5,356 bases of DNA from Candidatus Aminicenantota bacterium (GCA_030617525.1 JAUWVG010000205.1:1-5356); one strand, 5' to 3'; positions 1 to 5,355 are shown, numbered from the stretch's first letter. Notes: generated by a model not told the origin, from the sequence alone. A program made the numbers and translations.

Positions 1-365
1 TCATACAGAGAGCGAGCTACACAGTTTGAAGGCCTGACTTCCAGAAATATTGCTGTGATCTCTTCTTTCATAATCTTATCCAGGACATCACGCAGCACGG
101 CTTCTCCAATACCCATTCTCCTAAAATCAGGATGGAGGGCAAAATTACTGATCTGAACTTCTTCCTGGAGAAACCAGAGAATGATATATCCCACTAAGCG
201 ATCATTTGTACGGTGAATAATGACAAAGGGGATGGACATTGGATAATTGCCAAGCTCACCTATAAACGTTGTGAGGCGCCAGGGTTGAGGAAATGAGAGA
301 TGTTCAATTTCCAGGACGGAATCCAAGTCATCCTCCACCATCCTTCTCAAATAATAGGCCCCCAA
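1..365 (-). CDS. rimI: Ribosomal protein S18-alanine N-acetyltransferase RimI, 3' end missing
   Basis: GNAT-family acetyltransferase; RimI transfers an acetyl group from acetyl-CoA to the N-terminal alanine of ribosomal protein S18 in the cytoplasm. Reading from the TTG at 365, 121 residues are visible. The N-terminal strand YYLRRM leads into DLDSVLEIE and SFPQPW, the typical RimI opening. The acetyl-CoA loop is RRMGIG (about residues 82-87, after NFALHPDF), and LEVRPSN is at 109-114. The Glu of LEVR and the Tyr of the SLY motif (residue 121) keep the 12-residue spacing of the catalytic Glu and Tyr of E. coli RimI. About 30 C-terminal residues lie beyond the window edge. The start is unsettled: ATG 341 would cut off the first conserved strand, TTG 365 fits homologue length but lacks a Shine-Dalgarno sequence, and an in-frame ATC at 386 has an excellent one. 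It directly follows tsaB, a common pairing. The family call is firm; the start is not. Confidence 0.92.
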   Translation of the reverse strand, partial: MGAYYLRRMVEDDLDSVLEIEHLSFPQPWRLTTFIGELGNYPMSIPFVIIHRTNDRLVGYIILWFLQEEVQISNFALHPDFRRMGIGEAVLRDVLDKIMKEEITAIFLEVRPSNCVARSLY

Positions 366-378
366 AATAGGTGCGGCT

Positions 379-1065
379 TTATTGATGTTTCTCCTCCGCC
401 TGTGATTTCCGGAAATAAAGAGGCTTCACATCCCCACTTTGAACGCCTCTGTTATCTTTTAAGGCTTTGTTTCCGAGAAGGCCGACTTCCCGTGCAATAA
501 AGAGAGTTCGTGAAGACAATCTCGCTTTATCTTTGAGGGTGCTTACGATTTTTTCACGATAGACACTCACACCATTTCCAATGAATCCGATAATCCGGTT
601 AGAGGGAAGTCTTGATAAAATATCGTCTGGGGAATAGGCACCTTGAGCGATAATTTCCTTGATTTGACCACCCTGAGACTCAAAAAGAGCCGAATAGACC
701 TCCCCTTTCTTTGCATCAAGAAAGGGACAGACAAGACGCTCTCCTCTGTCCATATGAAGCTTCATTGCATAGGCATCAAGAGAAGACACCGGGGCTACAA
801 GTTTTCCTGAGGCTAACGCCAGTGATTTGATCGTGCTCACACCAATTCTGATTCCTGTAAATGAACCCGGACCCACAGCCAGGGCAAAGGCATCAATGTC
901 CCTACTCTCCAATCCTTGAGTCTCAAGAATATAGTGAAGGGCCGGCAGGAGTCTTTCCGAATAGGTTAGGCTTGAATCACAGTTGACTTCGGAAAGCAGG
1001 ACCGTGTTTCTCAAAAGAGCCACAGAACCGACAGGTGTTGTTGTATCCAAAGACAGTAGAAGCAT
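379..1065 (-). CDS. tsaB: tRNA threonylcarbamoyladenosine biosynthesis protein TsaB
   Basis: Non-catalytic ASKHA-fold partner of TsaD in the TsaB-TsaD-TsaE complex, which puts the threonylcarbamoyl group on A37 of ANN-decoding tRNAs (t6A) in the cytoplasm. The 228-residue length matches the family (E. coli TsaB is about 231). Diagnostic motifs are all present: LSLDTT at 4-9, SERLLP at 36-41, AVGPGSFTGIRIG at 63-75, DAKKGEVY at 117-124, and the C-terminal PLYFRKSQAE at 215-224. The ATG lies 8 nt after the stop of the AMIN-domain gene, with only a weak Shine-Dalgarno sequence (GAGTG), so it is probably translationally coupled to that gene. rimI follows at once. tsaD and tsaE are not in the window. 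No truncation or frameshift is seen. Confidence 0.97.
   Translation of the reverse strand: MLLLSLDTTTPVGSVALLRNTVLLSEVNCDSSLTYSERLLPALHYILETQGLESRDIDAFALAVGPGSFTGIRIGVSTIKSLALASGKLVAPVSSLDAYAMKLHMDRGERLVCPFLDAKKGEVYSALFESQGGQIKEIIAQGAYSPDDILSRLPSNRIIGFIGNGVSVYREKIVSTLKDKARLSSRTLFIAREVGLLGNKALKDNRGVQSGDVKPLYFRKSQAEEKHQ
384..397 (-). promoter_or_regulatory. Strong Shine-Dalgarno-like site at the tsaB/rimI junction
   Basis: Reading leftwards, GGAGGAG (397-391) is followed by AAAC and then ATC (386-384), which is in frame with rimI. The tsaB stop lies at 381-379. No ATG, GTG or TTG sits at a suitable distance: the nearest in-frame standard codon is TTG at 365, 25 nt downstream. Either rimI starts at a rare ATC codon overlapping the tsaB end, or the purine run merely encodes the Glu-Glu near the TsaB C-terminus, a conserved feature that would produce GAGGAG by chance. 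Confidence 0.35.
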
Positions 1066-1073
1066 CGTTTCAC

Positions 1074-2324
1074 TCAGCGGGCAGATTTTTCAATAACCAC
1101 TCTCAATCCACCTTCGGTCTTCTCTATTCTGTAGCTGGGAAGATCCTCTTCGGCATCAAACACAACTCTGGCAATGTTGTCTTTAAACATCCCCGTACGA
1201 ATGGAAGTGATGCCAAAATCATTAATGGCAATCGATCGGCCGGCTTTAATCCCAGTGATATTATGGATATCAATAACGATCCTCTTTGGAGGGGTATCAG
1301 TTATTTCAAAAACCTGATGTTGTGTGTATGGAAAAAACAATATTCCGATATCGATTGAGTTTGTCCCTTTTTGAATCCGAATTTCCGACAGAATCTGTTC
1401 CTGAACAGGTCCCTCAATAATAAACAGCTCTTCCAGTTCTTCGATTTGAGTATCTTTTTCCTGGATTTTCTCTGAAAGTTTTTCTGCCGCTTCCTTTTTA
1501 ACTGGAACTTCAGATTTTTCTTTTAGCTGTTCTGACTGCTGCTTTTTCCTCTGTTCGACCAACTGGGCAATCCTTTCATCGACTGATAGTGGCATTACTT
1601 TTTTCTCTTGTTCTTTTTTATCTTGTTCCTTCTTTTCCTGTTCTATCTTTTCCTGTTCTTTCTTTGCTTGTTCTATCTTTTCTTGCTCTATCTTTGCTTG
1701 CTCTATCTTTGCTTGCTCTATCTTATCCTGTTCTATTTTTTCCTGTTCTTTCTTTGCTTGTTCTATCTTTTCTTGCTCAATTCTTTCTTGTTCCTTCTTT
1801 TCCTGTTCTATCTTCTCTGGAATTGGAGGTGCTTTTTCTTCTAGATTCACTTTTTGCGGTTCTTCAAGAGAAGGGGGATCCTCCTCTATTACAGGAAGCT
1901 CTGTCGCATCACTAAAAACATCAAAATCCTGGATCAAACTTTCCAGCACTTCACTGTCAGAATCGTCAATATTCAGCTCTATTGCCCTCAGCTCCTGTTC
2001 GTTCACAAAGCTGGCTGCTTCCTTGAGGAATCCTCCAGTATTGTCGCGATCTTCGAGGTGATAATAGCTCAAGCTTATCAGGATGTAAGCTTTTGCGGCC
2101 AAAAATTTTCTGTGAAACAACCCAAAAGCAGCAATTTCAAGCTCTTTTATCGCTTTTTTGTATTCACCTGAAAAAAAAGCCTCTTCACCACTAAGTAACC
2201 TGGTTTCGTAAAAGGAGACGGGGGACTGTTCTTCCTGGCGAGAATCATTCAGCCCGAATCCGGCCATAATAAAACAACTCGTCAGAACGATAATGATTTT
2301 TCCCCAGACCTTTTTGCCTGCCAT
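1074..2324 (-). CDS. Exported protein with TPR-like region, EKIEQ pentapeptide repeats and C-terminal AMIN domain
   Basis: A 416-residue envelope protein. Residues 1-25 form a signal peptide (Lys-rich start, hydrophobic IIIVLTSCFIMAGFG). LTSC at 14-17 fits a lipobox, but the hydrophobic stretch before it is too short and continues after it, so ordinary signal peptidase cleavage is preferred. Residues about 38-108 look like one or two TPR helix pairs (GEEAFFSGEYKKAIKELE; KAYILISLSYYHLED). An acidic, proline-containing linker precedes 14 five-residue charged repeats (170-239), then more Lys/Glu-rich helix to about 300. Residues about 312-414 match an AMIN domain, with a buried hydrophobic strand (RIVIDI) and closing strands (ARVVFD, GLRVVIEK). 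AMIN domains target AmiC-type amidases and PilQ secretins to envelope or septal sites, but no amidase or secretin domain is present here. It likely acts as a periplasmic adaptor, which is inference. The ATG has AAAGGA just upstream. It lies 61 nt after the TPR/YvlB-like gene and 8 nt before tsaB. Confidence 0.82.
   Translation of the reverse strand: MAGKKVWGKIIIVLTSCFIMAGFGLNDSRQEEQSPVSFYETRLLSGEEAFFSGEYKKAIKELEIAAFGLFHRKFLAAKAYILISLSYYHLEDRDNTGGFLKEAASFVNEQELRAIELNIDDSDSEVLESLIQDFDVFSDATELPVIEEDPPSLEEPQKVNLEEKAPPIPEKIEQEKKEQERIEQEKIEQAKKEQEKIEQDKIEQAKIEQAKIEQEKIEQAKKEQEKIEQEKKEQDKKEQEKKVMPLSVDERIAQLVEQRKKQQSEQLKEKSEVPVKKEAAEKLSEKIQEKDTQIEELEELFIIEGPVQEQILSEIRIQKGTNSIDIGILFFPYTQHQVFEITDTPPKRIVIDIHNITGIKAGRSIAINDFGITSIRTGMFKDNIARVVFDAEEDLPSYRIEKTEGGLRVVIEKSAR
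1608..1817. repeat. 14-copy 15-bp coding tandem repeat (EKIEQ-type)
   Basis: Fourteen consecutive five-codon units of pattern [E/A/D][K/R][I/K]EQ within the AMIN-domain gene (protein residues 170-239). The third residue alternates between Ile and Lys. Neighbouring units at 1683-1697 and 1698-1712 are identical 15-mers, and a further partial copy follows. On the plus strand this is a pyrimidine-rich tract with almost no A or G except at fixed positions. The encoded segment should be a long, highly charged, extended single helix or coiled coil without a heptad period. Unit identity suggests expansion by slippage or unequal exchange; copy number changes would keep the frame. Confidence 0.95.
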
Positions 2325-2364
2325 TTTCCTTTAGAATAACTGTTTACAGGTTAAAGGGTCAAGT

Positions 2365-2382
2365 TTTTCGTTAAAGCGAAAA
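2365..2382 (-). other. Short inverted repeat in the gap between the TPR and AMIN genes
   Basis: TTTTCG and CGAAAA form a 6-bp stem around a 6-nt loop, 3 nt after the stop of the TPR/YvlB-like gene. The 61-nt gap holds little else apart from the AAAGGA ribosome site of the AMIN-domain gene. The stem is AT-rich and no T-run follows in the direction of transcription, so this is not a convincing terminator. It could be an RNA-processing or stability site, or chance. Confidence 0.25.
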
Positions 2383-2385
2383 GTG

Positions 2386-3237
2386 CTATTCAAGCCATAT
2401 TTTAATAACTATTCCCTCTTCATCATCCCTGATCTCAAAAACTTTCCCCTTGAGTTTCGTTAAATCTGCGACGATCCGATCGATGTCAACGCCCTGTTTT
2501 TTCATAGAATTCCTACTCTGTTCGGGAATAATCGAAAAAATCAAATCCGCCAGAGACCATGGGATACTGATGAAAAATTCCGGCTCTTTTTTCCCGATTT
2601 TATGGACACTGAATTTGAGAACCCGCACATTAAATTCGCGTGGCTCCTCTTGTTCTAAATCTTTGACAATCTCCGGATCGATTCTGAGCAGGGCAATTTT
2701 GGCCCGGTCTCTCAGCCTTTCATCCTTCTCTTCCTGGAGTACGCGCTGCAGGATGGGAACCGCTCTGACCGCAATGTCTTTGTTTTCGATATAGCTCATC
2801 TCAAACGCGGCATAATACCTGATAACGTTGATTTCAGAAAGGAGCCGGTCTTCGACCTCCCGCAAATAAAAGGCTCTCCCTTTTTCAAAGAGCAGAAGGG
2901 CCAAATCAATGATGGATGTTTCGGCCTCTTCCGTAAGGCTACTGTTTTGCCCGTTAATCCGGAGATACTCTTTATAGGTCTGTAAGGACTCGACCTCATT
3001 GCCCCCAAGTTCTTTCAAACATGTGGCTTTATAGAAAAGCGACTTGGCAAAAAGTGAACTGTCCGGATAGTCTTCCAGAAGCTCTTCAAGTTTCTCCAGG
3101 GCTTCCTCCCATGCCTCATCAAAAATGAGAATTTTTGCCTCACGAAAAAGCCTTTCATCCTTCTGTGTCCACGGAGAAGCTTGCAGCAGAACGGCACACA
3201 AAAAAACAAAAACTACACCAATTGTTATTTTTTTCAC
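2386..3237 (-). CDS. Exported TPR/HEAT-like protein with YvlB-type C-terminal domain
   Basis: A 283-residue protein starting at GTG, with GAGG about 6 nt upstream inside the end of the anti-sigma gene and only 1 nt between the genes, so translation is coupled. Residues 1-20 are a signal peptide (MKKITIGVVFVFLCAVLLQA, cleavage before SPW). Residues about 26-94 look like TPR units (EAKILIFDEAWEEALEKLEELLEDYPDS; SLFYKATCLKELG...TYKEYL). Residues about 138-187 look like a HEAT-type helical repeat (AVPILQRVLQEEKDERLRDRAKIALLRI). Residues about 202-283 resemble the conserved segment of YvlB/SHOCT-type proteins: a strand (NVRVLKFSV), then ISIPWSLADLIFSIIP, GVDIDRIVADL, and a closing GKVFEIRDDEEG followed by an aliphatic strand. 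Placement directly after a sigma/anti-sigma pair suggests a role in sensing or in the envelope response. Both the exact role and the C-terminal domain match, made from memory of the pattern, are inference. Confidence 0.8.
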   Translation of the reverse strand: MKKITIGVVFVFLCAVLLQASPWTQKDERLFREAKILIFDEAWEEALEKLEELLEDYPDSSLFAKSLFYKATCLKELGGNEVESLQTYKEYLRINGQNSSLTEEAETSIIDLALLLFEKGRAFYLREVEDRLLSEINVIRYYAAFEMSYIENKDIAVRAVPILQRVLQEEKDERLRDRAKIALLRIDPEIVKDLEQEEPREFNVRVLKFSVHKIGKKEPEFFISIPWSLADLIFSIIPEQSRNSMKKQGVDIDRIVADLTKLKGKVFEIRDDEEGIVIKIWLE

Positions 3238-3238
3238 T

Positions 3239-4042
3239 TTAAACCTCGCTGTTCTTTAATTCTTTCTTCACAAGTTTGATCTTAAGCATCAGCTGTCGTT
3301 CTTGAATAAGAGCCTGCATTCTCTCAAGGTCTTCCGGCTGAAGATTTTCGCTGATTTGAGTGAGTTCATAGAAAAGATATTCTATCTGATCACATATTTT
3401 TTTCGCCTTAACCATTTGGAATTTATCCAGTTGGGGATCGATGAATTTCTTCTTGGACAGCAGTTCTCGCGCTTTTTGAATGGCAACTTCGTCTTTCCAC
3501 ATCTCTGCAAACTCCCCAGATGAAGACTGAACAAAATCAAGCAGGAGATACTGACTTTTTTCAAGATATTCCAAAGTATCTCTACGGGCCACTTCCAGTT
3601 CCGCTTTCTCCAAAATATCACTGGTAAAAATAAGATCCGGGGCTCGAGCAACCTGCAGGTTAGGTGAACGGAGGACTAGATATGTAGCCAAAGATCCAAT
3701 TATAATCCCAGATAAAAGCCCGGCATAGACAGGCCTCCATTTTGGCTGGAAGTAGGAAAACCTTGCTTTTTTCAGCCGTGACGAATCTGGAGCCGAATCC
3801 TGCCTTAAAACTTCGTCCGCTATTTTTCCAGGAAGTGTTTCCCAGTCCACAGATGACATCGCATCAGAAAGTTCTGGAATAAGAGACTCCGATTCCTTTT
3901 GGACAAATCCCAATTCTCTGGCTTCATCTCGACATAATGAGCAAACATCCAGGTGAGCTTTGATACGCACCTGATCATCCTGATCAAGCTCTCCATAAAG
4001 GAAAGCCACTAAATCCTTCCTGATTTTTTGACAATCTTTCAT
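3239..4042 (-). CDS. Transmembrane anti-sigma factor with zinc-finger (zf-HC2/ZAS) domain
   Basis: A 267-residue single-pass membrane protein expected to bind and hold the adjacent sigma factor. The N-terminus has the anti-sigma zinc-finger signature: Cys4, then H30-x3-C34-x2-C37 (HLDVCSLC) in a helical cytoplasmic domain. A transmembrane helix lies at about 104-125 (VYAGLLSGIIIGSLATYLVL), preceded by basic residues, so the C-terminus should be extracytoplasmic. Residues about 140-262 are predicted all-helical (LEYLEKSQYLLLDF; ARELLSKKKFIDPQ; ICDQIEYLFYELTQI; LQLMLKIK-like end). They resemble C-terminal regions I recall in other zf-HC2 proteins encoded beside ECF sigma genes. The ATG overlaps the sigma stop as ATGA and is served by GGGAG 6 nt upstream inside the sigma gene. 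Coupled synthesis fits a sigma/anti-sigma pair. The inducing signal is unknown. Confidence 0.93.
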   Translation of the reverse strand: MKDCQKIRKDLVAFLYGELDQDDQVRIKAHLDVCSLCRDEARELGFVQKESESLIPELSDAMSSVDWETLPGKIADEVLRQDSAPDSSRLKKARFSYFQPKWRPVYAGLLSGIIIGSLATYLVLRSPNLQVARAPDLIFTSDILEKAELEVARRDTLEYLEKSQYLLLDFVQSSSGEFAEMWKDEVAIQKARELLSKKKFIDPQLDKFQMVKAKKICDQIEYLFYELTQISENLQPEDLERMQALIQERQLMLKIKLVKKELKNSEV

Positions 4043-4626
4043 AATTGACTCCCTAAATATGGGCTCACGAGTGTACGCAAATTTTGTGCAGCCTTAAAAT
4101 GAAGAGACTTCACTGTCCCGGTTGCGACATTGAGAATCTGGGCAATTTCACTGTACTCGAGTTGATTATACTGCTTCAGCACAAAGACCATTCTCTGCTT
4201 TTCAGAAAGCCGTTTTATGCAAATGGACAGAATGCTGTTGATATCAGAAGCTTTATGAGTTTCTGATGCTTGGGGATCGCTGACATCCAATTCACTAATA
4301 TCCATTCCTTCATTCAAATGGTGTTCCTTGCTCTTTCGTTTACGATAACAATCAATACAGAGGTTTTTTGTGATTTGAAGAAGCCAATTCTGAAAATTTC
4401 TTCCTTTTTTAAACATGTCAATTTTTTGGTAGACACGCAAAAAGGTTTCCTGGACGATATCTAAGGCATCTTCTTTGTTCCGGAAAAATGTATACGCGAG
4501 GGCAAAGACTTTTCTTTGGTAGAGACGAGTGATCGTGACAAATGCTTCTCTATCCCCACTTTTTATCTTTTCCAGAAGAAGATAGACGTCTCCATCATTG
4601 TCCCGTTGCTTAGTCTCCATACCCAA
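4039..4626 (-). CDS. ECF-type RNA polymerase sigma-70 family factor
   Basis: A 195-residue group 4 (extracytoplasmic function) sigma factor that directs RNA polymerase to its regulon. The sigma-2 domain spans about 29-98, with the polymerase-binding segment DALDIVQETFLRVYQKI (53-69) and the -10 recognition/melting helix NWLLQITKNLCIDCYRKRK (80-98). The sigma-4 helix-turn-helix spans about 136-187 (LSEKQRMVFVLKQY...YSEIAQILNVATGTVKSLHFKAAQNL). Between them is the polar, acidic linker typical of ECF factors. No sigma-1.1, sigma-1.2 or sigma-3 domain is present. The start is either TTG at 4626 (GAG 7 nt upstream) or ATG at 4620 (no good ribosome site); the two differ by only two residues. The gene overlaps the anti-sigma factor by 4 nt and lies 41 nt after the lipoprotein gene. 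A TTGACA hexamer at 4656-4661 lies just upstream. Confidence 0.96.
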   Translation of the reverse strand: MGMETKQRDNDGDVYLLLEKIKSGDREAFVTITRLYQRKVFALAYTFFRNKEDALDIVQETFLRVYQKIDMFKKGRNFQNWLLQITKNLCIDCYRKRKSKEHHLNEGMDISELDVSDPQASETHKASDINSILSICIKRLSEKQRMVFVLKQYNQLEYSEIAQILNVATGTVKSLHFKAAQNLRTLVSPYLGSQL

Positions 4627-4667
4627 GCTGATTCTCGTCGCTTTATCTAAAATTGTGTCAACCCCTT

Positions 4668-5108
4668 CTATTTTAGCCAGATGAGAACTTTACTGTCCTT
4701 ATCCTTGAATTCGGCAAGATATCCGGGGCTCTTGCGCTGCAAGTTTCTGAACTTTTTCCTGTTTAATTTATACCTTTTCAAATCATACCTTTTTTCAAAG
4801 CCAAATTCATCACATTCTTCTTCAATCCAATGTTCCAAGTCAGAACAGGAATCTACAAGACCTACAGGAAGAATGACTTTTACAATTTTTCTTTCCGATC
4901 GCTCATAGACTAAAACATGTAGCTGTTCAGGCCGGGTATTTCTGTGAAAACGGTAGCGGGGGATTCGGGCAATATCTCGGTAAGCCTCTCGAAAATATCG
5001 CTCCGGATTTTTGACATTCTCGATGACATCCACATAAAGACACCCGCTTAAATACAACACGATTAAGATGAGTGCTCCCAATTTCCAGAATGTTTTAATT
5101 GTGTTCAT
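4668..5108 (-). CDS. Small predicted lipoprotein of unknown function
   Basis: A 146-residue protein I do not recognise. The signal sequence has Lys5 and Lys9, a hydrophobic core (LGALILIVLYL) and a lipobox L20-S21-G22-C23, so the mature protein should be lipid-anchored at Cys23 and about 124 residues long. The mature part is rich in Arg, Tyr, Phe and Glu. It has a possible strand pair LHVLVYERSERKIVKVILP (63-81), an acidic segment with two more cysteines (C88, C99), and a strongly basic stretch (KRYDLKRYKLNRKKFRNLQR) near 106-125. The ATG has a good ribosome site (AAAGAGG). The gene follows the predicted promoter and precedes the sigma factor by 41 nt in the same direction, so it may be a regulon member or a signal-input component. 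That link is inference only. Confidence 0.8.
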   Translation of the reverse strand: MNTIKTFWKLGALILIVLYLSGCLYVDVIENVKNPERYFREAYRDIARIPRYRFHRNTRPEQLHVLVYERSERKIVKVILPVGLVDSCSDLEHWIEEECDEFGFEKRYDLKRYKLNRKKFRNLQRKSPGYLAEFKDKDSKVLIWLK

Positions 5109-5195
5109 TTTTTACCTCTTTATCTCAAATCAACCCTTCCTACGGAAACAATCTCTAAAAAGTTCACGACTGCAGCCAGCATTCCCATTTCCGTG

Positions 5196-5225
5196 ATTTT
5201 AAAGACGAGTTCTGTAAAGTGACAA
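5196..5225 (-). promoter_or_regulatory. Predicted housekeeping-type promoter upstream of the lipoprotein gene
   Basis: On the minus strand, TTGTCA (5225-5220) and TAAAAT (5201-5196) are each five of six matches to the sigma-70 consensus, separated by 18 nt. Transcription would start near 5189, giving a leader of about 80 nt before the lipoprotein ATG at 5108. It would serve the lipoprotein and, through short gaps, possibly the sigma module and downstream genes. It is a sequence match only. Confidence 0.45.
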
Positions 5226-5229
5226 GAAA

Positions 5230-5355
5230 TCACGCGTAGTTTTCCCCAGCGAGGAAAACTCGCTCGATTCCGTTCCTCGCTCTCATCTTCTTTCTGAAGA
5301 TGAACCATGCCCGCTCGTCCTCCATACGAATTTCTCTATCATCTTCCCAGAACTC
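5230..5355 (-). CDS. Possible C-terminal fragment of an upstream gene
   Basis: An open frame entering from the right edge gives 41 residues before a TGA at 5232-5230. It begins EFWEDDREIRMEDERAWF and ends VFLAGENYA. The mix of acidic, basic and aromatic residues is protein-like, and the stop sits just upstream of the predicted promoter, as expected for the end of a preceding gene. Against it, the fragment is short, it overlaps the inverted-repeat cluster, and another frame is open over part of the same stretch. I recognise no family. Confidence 0.35.
   Translation of the reverse strand, partial: EFWEDDREIRMEDERAWFIFRKKMRARNGIERVFLAGENYA
5238..5303. repeat. Cluster of overlapping inverted repeats upstream of the promoter
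   Basis: Four perfect dyads are packed in 66 nt. AGTTTTCC/GGAAAACT has arms at 5238-5245 and 5253-5260 (8 bp, 7-nt loop). AGCGAG/CTCGCT spans 5248-5264 (6 bp, 5-nt loop). AGCGAGGAA/TTCCTCGCT has arms at 5248-5256 and 5273-5281 (9 bp, 16-nt loop). TCATCTTC/GAAGATGA spans 5283-5303 (8 bp, 5-nt loop). The first three share arms and so cannot all form together. No T-run follows on either side, so these are not simple terminators. The cluster ends 12 nt upstream of the predicted -35 box, where an activator or repressor could bind. Confidence 0.6.

Noticed and set aside
300..500. Short plus-strand open frame opposite the tsaB/rimI junction
   Set aside because: It lies antisense to two firmly identified genes and has no ribosome site or family resemblance.
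1608..1817. Regular short repeats as a possible CRISPR array
   Set aside because: The unit is 15 bp with no spacers, stays in frame and encodes a protein repeat.
1589..1915. Plus-strand Leu/Ser/Phe-rich open frames opposite the pentapeptide array
   Set aside because: They are the antisense translation of the 15-bp repeats, low in complexity, and lie opposite a gene with a signal peptide and AMIN domain.
2340..2345. LTSC motif (AMIN protein residues 14-17) as a lipobox
   Set aside because: The hydrophobic run before it is only about five residues and hydrophobicity continues past the Cys, so a standard signal peptide is more likely.
2330..2362. TTGACC-N18-TATTCT as a promoter for the AMIN-domain gene
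   Set aside because: The -10 is poor (four of six), and the implied start would fall at the ATG and exclude its own ribosome site.
2365..2382. Intrinsic terminator after the TPR/YvlB-like gene
   Set aside because: The stem is only 6 bp and AT-rich, and ACTTGACC rather than a T-run follows it.
5120..5308. 62-residue minus-strand open frame as a gene
   Set aside because: It shows no recognisable domain, conflicts with another frame, and would contain the predicted promoter and part of the dyad cluster; kept only as an open question.
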